A stretch of 64,000 bases of DNA from Magnolia sinica (taxonomy: Eukaryota; Streptophyta; Magnoliopsida; Magnoliales; Magnoliaceae), in the NCBI RefSeq assembly GCF_029962835.1, contig NC_080588.1, forward strand, positions 68,974,501-69,038,500, written 5' to 3'. Under the pieces are notes generated by a model. It was not told the origin of the DNA. It did not search any database and was given only the letters and a program-made list of their open reading frames with translations. Shown here in pieces: positions 45,507-57,000 of this stretch. The stretch's first letter is position 1; every line of letters starts with the position of its first letter. The position numbers and the translations under genes are program-made.

Positions 45507-46602
45507 TACTTTTTCATATAGGTTTTCAAAAGTTACCACATCAATTAATGTATTTATCATTCCACTAACTTCTACTGCATTTCTTCAACGGCAGATGGAG
45601 TAGGTGCGTGTGTAAATGGCTGGGCCCTGTTATGATTGTTATGTAAAATCCACCCAAGCACCGTGCGTCACTTCATGTTATGCCAAGGTCTCAAATATCA
45701 ACCCCATCTGAAAATAGTGTTTGTTCCTTGGTATGACCCACCTCAATCATGGACGGGCATAATATTTAGGACAAGGCCTAAATCTTGGTGTGGCATCTAA
45801 TGGTTAGAGTGGATTTCATATAATCACCACAATGGGCCTAGCAAAACTCAAGGGGACATGTCTTTCCGTAACAATTTTATTTGGTGTAGCCTACTTGACT
45901 CACAAGTCAACTTTTCTTTTCTTTTTTTGATTAGAATTAAATTGAGATTACACATTTAATAGCTGGAGTTGATTTCGCATACACATCATGATGGGCATCG
46001 CCAAAAATCAAGGCTGGACATCCCTTGGCCGTAAAATATTTAGAAAAAGGGAATACTATAGGAGGCTGCTTTTGATTTTGGCCGAGCACCAATGTTTATG
46101 TAAGATCTACCAACAGATACCTAGCTCAATTAGGCTCAAAGGCAAAACTTAGGTTATTTGTGATTCTAGTGAGCCACACCAAAGGAAAGAGATGAGAAAG
46201 AGACATCCACCTTTGATTTTTATAGGGCCCACCAAGATAATTATATGAGATAGACTCCAACCATTAGATTCCACGCAGAAAGTTAGGTATGGGACGCAAA
46301 TGTCATACCTATCCATGATTCACGTTGGAAATTTAGGCATGGGTTCCACACGGGATTCAAATGGGCTAAACTAATGGAAACAAATTTCTGGGCAAGCACT
46401 AGTACACTGTTTCTAATCGTGTGGATATGGTCCACCTAAACCATAAATGGAGCTAATTTTTTGGCCCTTGGCCTGGATTTTACATAAACATTTTATTGAG
46501 GCCCACCTAATTCACTTTCCCATGTGCTGGCAAGAAGATAGTGGAATGATACTCAGATGGACTAATGAGATAGCTTTTTGAAAACCTTTTAGAAAAATGA
46601 TC
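45507..46602. mobile_element. Long-TIR DNA element, copy 2
   Basis: The left end (TACTTTTTCATATAGG, GGTTTTCAAAAGTTACC) pairs with the reverse complement of the right end (TTTTTCTAAAAGG, GGTTTTCAAAAAGCTATC). The interior follows copy 1 (14183-16124): GTTATGTAAAATCCACC, ACTCACAAGTCAAC, ACACATCATGATGGG, CATCCACCTTTGATTTTTA. At about 1.1 kb it lacks the 0.8-kb extra segment of copy 1. No transposase is encoded. Confidence 0.55.
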
Positions 46603-46939
46603 CCAAAATGTTAAAATCTCCTAAATATTACCATTCATCAGTAACGATAATGGTAACGGCTCTCCTGCTGCAGATGCTCCTGTCCAAGCACCTGACCTTG
46701 TAGCAGGTCCCACAACCTTCTCCATCCTTGAATAGAACCGGGCTAACGGCCCCCACCCTCGCTTTAAACGGTCGTACGTCCACCAGAGATCCGTACCCAC
46801 ACGCCCCACCTACATACATACACATAAACATACATCAAACAACATACATGCAGGGATGCTACAACGGCTACAAAAAGCTGAGGCACCACTCACCTCCAAT
46901 ACACATGCATGCACAGAAATACCTTGCCTCAGCAGCAAT
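46603..46939. other. Short intergenic stretch, nothing recognised
   Basis: Overlapping open frames on both strands at 46621-46982, but none has a recognisable domain or splice context. Confidence 0.4.
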
Positions 46940-47200
46940 GGAAACGGATTGGCTACTCCCCCTGCCATCAGCCAATGGCTGATGGTCGGTGCTCTGTGGG
47001 ACCCACCTTGATGTATATGTTTCATCCATTCCGTCCATCTATCTTTCTAGACCATTTTAGGCTATGAGACCAAAAATGAGGTATATATCAATCTCAAGTG
47101 GACCACATTACAGGAAACAGTGTTGGATGAAAGTCGACCATTAAAAACTTTTTGGAGCCCAAAAAAGTTTTGGATCAAGTTGATCTTTGTTTTTCCCCTT
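46940..47200 (+). repeat. Family A repeat, forward half-copy with its outer end
   Basis: Opens GGAAACGGATTGGCT and a small palindrome (CATCAGCCAATGGCTGATGG), then GCTCTGTGGGACCCACC, CCGTCCATCTATC, ACCAAAAATGAGG, TCAAGTGGACCACATTACAGG and CCATTAAAAACTTTTTGG. It ends in GATCAAGTTGATC just after the arm. Confidence 0.7.
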
Positions 47201-47701
47201 ATAGCATAAGTAGCTTAAGATCCAGACGCCTCCTAAATGTTAAAATCTCGAAATCTCTTCTCCATCTATTTGAAAAGATGAGAATAATGGCTTATTTTAA
47301 TATGGAAGGCTGTTTATATATATTTTTAAAAGCAAAATGTTAAAAAAAAACACAAAATATAAAAATAAAATCACTAAATTCTAGTTTTTACGTTTTTCAA
47401 CGCCACAAAATCCATACAAATGAATATTACTATTTGTATGATTAATGTGCCATTTTTATCATTTATATATCAATAGGATTTGAACCGTTCAATTCCAATT
47501 GTAAATCTAATGATTTTGATAACATTTTGTAATCGAGTTTCGGTTAGCCCGCCCAATTTTCAGGTCTGGCTTGTCGTGGGTTTTCTGGCATAGGCTCCTA
47601 GGTCCCATGGGTCAGGTCCGATCTAAACGTTCAAGCCTGACTAACCATTGCGCCGAGCATGGTTTAAGTCGTTGGTAGGGCCAGTGCTAATATGTTCATT
47701 A
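47201..47701. other. AT-rich intergenic, nothing recognised
   Basis: No exon, RNA gene or bounded repeat that I can define. Confidence 0.4.
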
Positions 47702-47813
47702 ATGGAACGTATAATACATATGTGGCGAAACGCTCAGCTGCGTGCCTGTTCGTCTCGATGGAACGTATAATACATATGTAGTGAAACGCTCAGCTGCGTG
47801 CCTGTTCTTCTCG
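47702..47813. repeat. 56-bp tandem duplication
   Basis: Two adjacent units each contain GGAACGTATAATACATATGT and AAACGCTCAGCTGCGTGCC, with only a few differences. Confidence 0.85.
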
Positions 47814-47824
47814 CGAGAACTCGT

Positions 47825-47980
47825 GAGCACGTTTTGACATGTGATGTGAATGCAAAATCTGAACCGTTCATGTGATGCAGCACTCCATGAAACTCTCAAG
47901 CCCAATTTTCAACTTAATACAAACTCTGGTGGGCCATGGAAAAGGAAACAGTTACTTCCCTTGATTTGCTCCTCTTTTCT

Positions 47981-48034
<54 letters not shown>

Positions 48035-48215
48035 CACACACACCCCACACACTCACGCTGGTGGAATTTCACCACCTATGGGTACTCGAACTCTTTTCTC
48101 TGTGGCCCACCAAAGTTTTGGATTAGGCTGAAATTAAGGCCCAAGAGGTTTCATGGGGTGCCACATCACATGGACCATTCGGATTTTGTGCCCATAACAC
48201 GTGCAAAGGTGAGCA
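47825..48215. repeat. Family D palindromic repeat, copy 2, split by a SINE
   Basis: Left arm AACCGTTCATGTGATGCAGC, CTCCATGAAACTC; right arm GGTTTCATGGGGTGCC, CATGGACCATTCGG. These correspond to family D copy 1 at 44000-44345. The centre is interrupted at 47983-48090 by a truncated SINE with its own target duplication. Confidence 0.7.
47983..48090 (-). mobile_element. 5'-truncated tRNA-derived SINE with 11-bp target duplication
   Basis: On the minus strand it reads AGTTCGAGTACCCATAGG, TGGTGAAATTCCACCAGC, GTGAGTGTGTGG and ends in a (CA/TA)n tail, matching the 3' portion of the SINE at 24157-24297, including part of the B box. The repeat CTCTTTTCTCT flanks it at 47972-47982 and 48091-48101. The 5' part with the A box is missing. 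Confidence 0.82.
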
Positions 48216-50640
48216 CTGGTGCTCATGTAAGAAGGTGTGCAGGTAAGCATGTATATGTAGAAATAGCTTTAGCAGTTGGGCTTAGGCTTCACAACCTTTT
48301 AACAAGGTGTGGGTCATGTTTGAAACCAGCCCAAAGTCTGCCACAGCCATCATCACCCGGCCATGTCAACCACATCGCAGGAAGAAGAAGCCCAACACAA
48401 CCCCCTAATTCTATCAGGCTAGGTTGAGCGGCCGAACCAGCTCGAATTGAGCCTGATCCAGCCGTCATTCGATGGAATTTTAAAAGTTGTTGGATCATGT
48501 GTTTACAATCACATATGCATTGTGACATAATGTCATGACATGCCACATTCGCTTTTGTGGCCCCTTCCCTCTCTGAATTTTACATCTCTCGCCATACATT
48601 TTTTGTAGGTGGGACCCTCGCGCACATTTGGCAAGAGCCAAAGCTTAAATGTGCACAGGATTCCCACCGCCACCAATGGATGGTTGGAGATTTTTTTAAT
48701 AAACACTATATTTAATGCGTAGCACCTGGTCAGTTTGGGATAGATCAAAAAGCATGTCAAAACCCAGCTCATGGGCTAAGGACCTGAGTCCAGACCTCTG
48801 AGCACAGGAAATGGGTCAGGAATCCTTGTCAGCCCTTAAGACTGATACAAGCCTGGTTCAGACCAGATGATTACTGGGTCAAAACCTCAGGGTCCATTCC
48901 AATTGATGGACCTCCACCCAGACCATTTGTCCTTGTTGATGACAAATGAACACGAGGCCAACAAAGACCTCCCCCATCATGCAGCCTCTCCACATGCACC
49001 AAACACCTCTACATGCAGTACGAATTCCGACGCATAAAGTGCGTGAGACATCAAAGTAGTGCATGATGTGGGCTCCACTGTTACGATAACCCATCCACAA
49101 AAATGAAGCCATGCAATCAATCAGGTAGATCCGCCGAAAGAATGGACAGTTTAGAACATCCTGCCTATGGTCGACATTCAATTTGCCTGTCTAGCCCACC
49201 TGATGAGATTTTTCTCCTATTCATATTATATTTGGGCTGTTTTTATCACAACTAAGCTGGCCTATTTTTATTTTATTTTTTCTTCTCTCAATCTTCTACT
49301 ATGTGTTCCCCCTTTCCCTCTCTCAACCTCATATACAATTAGAAAAGTAAAAATCTCAAGGTCTTGTTGTACGTCTTAGCACAATGCACGCAGGTTAACT
49401 GGGGTCCACGGCTCGGATATCCAGACCATTGTCTTTTTGTACAATCGATGGCCCATGTCTCACAGGACAATCTTACCCTTCCGATATGTGGCCCATAGAG
49501 CGTTAAATAGATAAATACAACAATGGTACCCTCTACATTCAACTTGAAAAGGTTCCTGATACTAGTATCTTGGATACTCCAACCTGGGAGATTGGGGCAT
49601 TCTCCATTCCAGTGGGACAAAAATCACTCATACCAAACTGGGCTCCACTCATTTATGTTTGAAAACCTGTGTAGGGTGTGCAAAGATGTAACCCATATCA
49701 TACAATGCTTCATTAGGGTTATGGACACTAGGGAGTATGGCAGGTGCAACTCATGAAAAACAGGTGGGAGAGAACCAAAAAGGAAAGTGTAGAGAGCAGA
49801 GGAGAGGAAAAAGGAGGAGAGCAAAAGGGGTGGCTAGATGCAGAAAGAGAGAATGGTGCTCAATGGCAGGCACTCGACTTGTCCTCACTTTTTAAAGTGT
49901 TGTGGGCCACTAGAGTTTTAGATTTGCTTCATTTTTGGGTTGAATTCATAACTTGAGTATGAGAATAGATGTATAGAATGGATGTCATAAAATCATCCTT
50001 ACAAAGCCTTTTGTTGCATTGGCTGAAGGGCCAACCACCCCATTTTTTTTTTTGAAATCAAAATATTATACTCCTGCTTAAGACTAACTGCAGCCGTAAA
50101 ATTGTCCAAACACTACTTGCATTATGTATAGTAGAGATAAAGTCATGTTGAAACTTCATAGGCTTCTTTACCTACAGTTAAATAAGTTATTGGTAGCATT
50201 CTTGCTCAGCAGCATGTCTGAAAATGTAGGTTTGCTAGGCCCAAACTGTTCACGTGCACCCTCGCAAACAGCACATGTGCCAACCTAGCAAATGTGTGGG
50301 ACATATGAGCAGTGCCTGAGGTGGCCCAATATGAAGATGAATAACCCAAGATCTACTCAACAGGTAGGCCTCCCCTATGCAAAAGAATGACAGGGATCCA
50401 TGTTCAATGCAACGTATGCATGGACCCCATACTGATTTTTTTGTGTATACATATCTTCTTGGCAGGGCCATGCACAAACTCTTCAGGTTGGCATGACGTG
50501 ATACACGTGAAGGGTGGCCCATGACGGGTTAGCATATCAAATGGTGTGGTATCAACAATCAAGCATCCATGAATCAGAGGTTGGTATTTTGCAATCAATA
50601 TGGTTTTTAGACTGTATTTTGACAACAATGGGTTCCACAA
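48216..50640. other. Intergenic, nothing recognised
   Basis: About 2.4 kb of mixed sequence. Scattered short frames (for example 100 codons at 48879-49181 on the minus strand) have no recognisable domain. A purine-rich stretch lies at 49780-49850. No bounded repeat copy is evident. Confidence 0.4.
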
Positions 50641-50735
50641 TTTAGCTGGTTTAATTTAAGTTGATGTATACCACGTGTACAATTTCAAAGTGACTGCGTA
50701 TCAAGCATCACATGCTGCCAGAGTATCAAATAACT
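50641..50735. repeat. Direct repeat downstream of the serpin gene
   Basis: Shares TTAGCTGGTTTAATTTAAGTT, CCACGTGTACAATTTC and GAGTATCAA in order with 60851-60945, which lies just upstream of serpin exon 1, in the same orientation. The two copies bracket the gene. Confidence 0.6.
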
Positions 50736-51037
50736 GTGTTAGTAGCCTCCACATTTATTGTTTGCAAAGAGGTATGTTATTATGATATCTTCAACTCGAA
50801 GATATGCAAGTCTTTACAAGTGGAGCCCACAGTTTCGTTACCGACTATCAATCCAAGGGTTTGCCATCAAAATGAAGAAGCAAGTCAACCAATCCATAAG
50901 AGATGGTTCAAAGAAAGGATGAAAAAAGCATGTTTACATATCATAATATTTCATGTGTGATCATATATATACTCAGGAGAATAATTGCACAAAAGCATGG
51001 ATAATTCCAAGATTCTGATTTCAAACGGGCGCTTACC

Positions 51038-54000
51038 TTAACCAGCCAGCAGAGGATTGAGTACATGCCCTATGAACAGCACCACTCCAGTCATATTTTC
51101 TCTGATCAGAAATGCAAACGGATGGTCCGCCACGAAGTCGATGGGCCCATCCATACGCAAACCCCTCAGCTTTATCACACCAGCGGAAGCAGCAGTGGCT
51201 TCGGTTCCTTCTTCATTTACTTCGATGAAGGATTTGTGGTAAATGCTTGAAACAAAGAGATTTTGTCCCACAGGTGAATCCACCATCTCCGTCAAATCCC
51301 CTTCACCTGTGAAAGGCAATACTAGTCCTAACTCCTTCAGAGCTCCGGAAGCTTCGAACCCAAATGAGATCTTGAACCTTGGGATCTGGAACTGGCCCAC
51401 CTCGACTTCTTGGAGTGGGAGATGGCGGTCTATGAATCCAGAATCGGAGCCCATCTTTTCTACTAAGCTTCGCAGCCCATCTTTGTCATCGGGTAGAAAG
51501 AAATACATTGAGAACTGCCTCTTATCTTCGCCTTGCTTGTAAGGAAGCGTAAGGACTTTGAAACCATCATAGGAGCTGACAAACTGCTTCTTCTTGCTGG
51601 TCATGAACGGCACCTGCACAGAGCTTCCATCGAGGAGGTGGAAATCGAAGTCTTTGGTTTTTGATGCATCAAATTTGTCGTTCCAGGCTCCTTTGAAATA
51701 GAGTGCATTTGCAAGGATGAGCCTAGTCGAACCGTCGACGGATCCAGCAGGAAGCAGCTCTTTGATAAGGCCGTTGGTCTTGTTTTCAGCCCATGAGTTT
51801 ACTTCATTAGCCACTTGAACAGCCTTCAAGACCACCACCAACAGCATTAGCATGGGAAACATAGTGACAAGATGAGTCTGGAAAGAACTACATGAGGAAT
51901 GCCAAGTGCACTTGAGAGTGCGTTTTTTTTTTTTTGGAGTCCGATCCAAGCTGCTCACAAGATGGACCCAATGAATGGATTCCTTCTCTAAATTATTAGG
52001 TCAATCTGCTCTTCATGTGGGCCATACATATATAGAAGTAATGAACAGCTAAGAGAAATTGACCATGGTGGATCACACCTGGAGAGTGCTTTGGATCTCG
52101 CATGTAGGTGACACGCTGCCAAATGTTGGAAGTGAGCTCTGAAGATTGCAAAAGTTTTGATCATAATACAAACTATGACCTCCGTAAATTGGCCATTATC
52201 AATGATGCAAATAACAATGCCATTCCAGTGGTCAACTTCATAGAAACAGAAGTTGCACGTTTTCTAAGGGCATGAAAAGGGATATGAAGGCATGTTTGTT
52301 CACCAAGGAATGGGCCTTAGATAGGAATGATTGGCGAAACAAGATCCGTAAAGCCAACCACAGAAATGGACTGTGGTGATGAGAAGGGATAGGAAAGATT
52401 GGCAATACCAGGTTCATAGAACCAATCCCGAATGGTGTCATGGTGGTGAGATAATCATGGCCATTGAGTGGACATACTTCCATGCAGAACTTGCAATGAT
52501 GTGATCATTTTTTTTTGTTAGATCTCATCCTTGGGTTTTTTCCTTCCATAAATTTATGACTTTTCATCAGGGTGAAGTTGCATTTACGTACCCTGAAACA
52601 GAGTGGTGAAACAATCCCTGAATGCATCCTAGAAAAAATTATAGTTTGATGCCAATTTGTGATGCATCAAGAGTAGTCAGAGTTTGATGTAGTTTGTAAT
52701 GGAGAGAATCTTGACAAAGGAAAACTTCTCATATAACAATCTTCAATCAAGATTTCAAGGATGACTCATTGCCAAAAAGAACTTCAAAAGACATCTTTAC
52801 GAAATTAACATTGAGAAACATCAAGGAGAATTTCAAGATTTGGAGAATCCATTGAGGGTGGTTGGGTAGAAAAAAAATGTTTTGCAAGAAGACTTTTGGT
52901 CATTGGTGAAGATGGAGATACTAGAAGTGAAAGCTTCCACAATCCGAGTGATGAAGGTTCAAAAATTAAAACTGCCTGATTTGGAAGATCTCTGCCGTCA
53001 TAGGGTTTGTCCCCACAATGGGAGGGATTCAACTCTTTGGTAGAAATGGTTGCCGCTCTTTCACTCTCCTTCTTTAACTTTCTTCAACAGCCACAAGCTA
53101 TGGGGAAAAGAAGAGAGACGTGCAGGAATTGCAGGGAGTGCACATAAGGATTTGCACAACATACGCAGGTTGTCCATCCTGACAAGTGGGACCACCCACG
53201 CTTCAGGGATCTGGACCATTATTTTGTAGTGTCCCACCATGCATGGACCATTCCCAAAAATCTCATAGTTTTGTCCACGTAACGTGGCTAGGAGGTTCCG
53301 TCATTGCCTTGTCACAGCTATTCGGCGTCAGGTTACAGGATTCATTTTCATGGTAGCTTGGCAAAAGTTTGACAAACTGGCTGCCTGCCTAACACCAGCC
53401 CTCTACCTGCCCAGTGTGGAGGCTGTCCAAGTGCAAATGCTACTGGAAGATGAAATAGCTACCAGGTGGAATTCCACCAAGGCTTTCATATGGCCGCAAA
53501 ATCACCTTGATGGATGACCATAGACATCCCATTAAGGGCTTACTAAATGGACAATAAGACTAAAATTTGTCACATGATTCCTTTTATTGGTCCTCAACTA
53601 GATGGTTCTGATCATCCAATCAGTATGATTTTTGGGACAATAAGCAATCCATGATGGGCCCTTCCTATGAAATGGTTCACCATGATCAAAGGTGGGCTAA
53701 ATTGGGCTGCCCAAAGAAATTTGTACAGAAATCAATAAAATAGAATTCTTATTAGATGATTGCTCCCCATAAATTCATGTTTTCTTCTTTTGATTTTCTA
53801 AGTTATTCCCAGTAAATACATGTTTGGCTTCATAAAAAAAGACTTGGTCTATCAATAAGAATCCCACCTTATTATATTGGAGTTTATGCATGAAATTCTT
53901 GCAGCAGAGACTTTCTTGCACATCAAACCGTTAAGAACTCCAGCCTACTTATATCGCAGGGTGTTTTGTTTTCTTTTGCTTCTTCTTCAACAAAATTTCA

Positions 54001-57000
54001 TCATTACCAAATAAAATCACAATATAGAATGTATCCATGGATCAACCTTTAGGACTACAGTTGTTTTGCCTTGGTTGCAGCTCAGGATCCAGTGTGTGTT
54101 GCCAGCCACCCAGTGGGGCCCACATGCTTAGATGGTCCAACGATATCAACCGTCCATATTCCCTTTACTACCATAAATAAGCTATTGTCTGATAATCACA
54201 TTTTAATAATGAATCTCGCCTTCAATTTTTAGAGTTGAATGACAGCCATTGAAAAATATCTATTCATTGTTATAAATCAATTCATCTACAGAACGCTAGA
54301 TCTAGAGTGGCAATAGCGGAAAAATGAGCTCTTAGAACTGAACATGATGTAGAGTGGGTCGCAGACACTTGCATGGCAAAGATGGACCAGAGAAGGCCCG
54401 ATCGGAGGCGGAAATGATGTCAAAACCTTAAAACAGTTGTATCTCGCAAACCGGAATGAGTTTTTCGACGTATCATATATGATTTTGGGGTAGGAGAAGC
54501 TACTTTAGCCAACCAACCCCACTACACTGGGTTACCCTGATGGGGACATCATGCGCACACGCGCACGTACACCACCACCCCTACGCACGTACGTACGCAG
54601 AAGGAGGACCCCACCATCGATCTGGCTCGATGACGACGTCCAGGGAGGGTCTCCTAGATAGAAGACAAGTTTTGGTTCAACAAAAGTGGGGCCGATAGTC
54701 AAGAAAAGCCCATCATGGGATCTCATGATCGTGACCCACTCGTCGGATTGATTTCTTATTTTAGGTTTTGCTTATTGTTATTATTTAGAACATCATGAAC
54801 GCTTTACATTTCTTTGTTTGATTTTTATTTTAATTTACTTCATCGCCAAGTAATAGGTTGCGCACATGATACAAGTTTTGGGGTATAGGGTTTTCTTATA
54901 AATAGGCACCCCTTATAACTTTTTTTTATTCATTGAAGATTAATAAAAATTCTGCGTTTTCCTAATCCTGAGTTGTAAAGCCTAATTGGATGCGAAGCCC
55001 TCCCCTTATCGAAGAGTTAACTACCGTGGTGCGAAGCTACATCTATCCCGATTCGCCCCCATCCATCGCCATCTCTACTACTCATATTCTACCATCCATT
55101 CTTCTCATCTCACCCCATCATCTATACTTCGAATCAATTATCTATTGCAACAATTCTCCTTCCCACAGCAGAATTTCAGAATCCAGCCCTACGGGAGGGA
55201 TGAAACTTCGGCGGAGCATCGCGCACAAACCGTACATCGGATCGAGCTAAGATTTGAGGGTTTTGGAGTCCATCACTAGCCGATCAAGGCCAAGGTAACA
55301 TTTTTCTAAATAGTGGGCCCCACACACGTTCAACCGAGATCACACGCATGTGTGTCTGGGCCATTGTTGTTGTCCACGGGTGCGGTACTTATCTGGTTTG
55401 TCTCTCTCCTCTCTTTCACTCCTCTTTCACCCAAAATTCCTAAACCTAACCCTAAATTACTTAAATCTCCAATTTTATGCCCCTTTTCTCACCCTAGGGT
55501 TCCTTGATTTGAAATTGGGGAATCCCTTGGATTAGGGACTAATTACTATGCATGTGTGGATGATCATTTCTTATTTTTTAGTATCGTTTGGTTCATAATT
55601 TTTATTGATCCAACCCTATCAAATGTAGGCCTGGACCCGTATAGATTCTCCTTAATTGAATGTTTGGACTTTCATGTGGGATATGGAATTTGTGTAATTG
55701 CTTCTAAACTAACGTGATCTTAAGCCTGAAATCTCGCATATTATATTTAATTTTCATGTCCTGCATCAAATTTGGCATCAGAGCTTAGGGTTCTTATAGG
55801 GGAATACATTACATGTTTAGGATTAGTTTGTTTCACTTTCAGTCCATTATGCATTTGGTTCATCATATGTAGCTTTTAGGAGTCTATAGTCCCTGATATT
55901 AGTTGCTGAAATTTCTGTTAGCAGGAAGTTACCAATTTACATTGTTGTAACTTTCTGTTATTCCTTTATTTTGACAAATATATTGTTGGATTTTAGTAGC
56001 ACTGCGTAGTTTCCCTCATATAGAGTCTCATAGGATCATTTAGTCCCATATAGTCGTCGTAGAAAGTCCTTAGGTGGAGTTGCAAGTTGTATGTCCAACA
56101 CGTACAGGTCATGGTTTTGGCTAGCACCCTACGCTAAACATGGAACAACTGTTAGACAAGTTGTCCCAACAGATCGAGTCTTGGGTTAAGCGTTTGGAAC
56201 AAGAAATATATCAATGCCTTGACCAAATAGAGGTCTCCCTCAAGACAAACTCCACATTAGGAAAGATGGCTAATCTCAGGCAGGTGGCCAGGAGGATGGA
56301 CCAATAAATAGAGGTGGCCAATGAATCAGTCATAGGCGTGCACCCGTACCCTCACCCCATGAGGGACATCAAGACCATAATTTTGAGGGGTACAACATGT
56401 GCGGCCTCGTGGCTAGAGAGAGTGCACCAGAGGCTAATGTAGAGTTACCTACTGAGGCCATTCCGGTAGTGGATGAGTTTCATGATATCTTTCTTGATGA
56501 TATACCGGATGAGTTTCCCTCTAAGAGGGATATAGAGCACACCAGAACATGGGACACCATAATACTTACAGCTGACTTTCCGTTTAATAGTTCTGTCGAT
56601 AGGTCCACAGGTCTCAGTCCTTATGAAGTCGTTACTGGTTATAAACCCGAGAAACCTATTGATCTTGTCCCTATGTCACTGTCCTATATGCCGTTAGAGC
56701 CTGCAGAGTCTTTTGTGCATCACATTCATTCATGACATCAAGAAATCAGGCAGAAGATCACTACTAGTAATGAACATTACAAATTTTTTACAGACCAGTA
56801 TAAATATTTCAAGGAATTCAATGTAAGGGACTCTGTGATAGTCCACATTAGGCCCGAGCAGTATTATCCGGGGTCCATTCGTAAGTTACACGCGTGTAGC
56901 ATTGGACTTGTCAAAATTATAAAACGAAACAGTCTCAATGCGTATGCGACAAAATCTTCCACCCTCCATGGAAATTAGTTCCACATTCAATGTGGAGGAT

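Noticed and set aside
47936-48427. 163-codon plus-strand frame
   Set aside because: It depends on a (TA)n(CA)n microsatellite read as YIYIYI and HTHTHT and on the antisense of a SINE.
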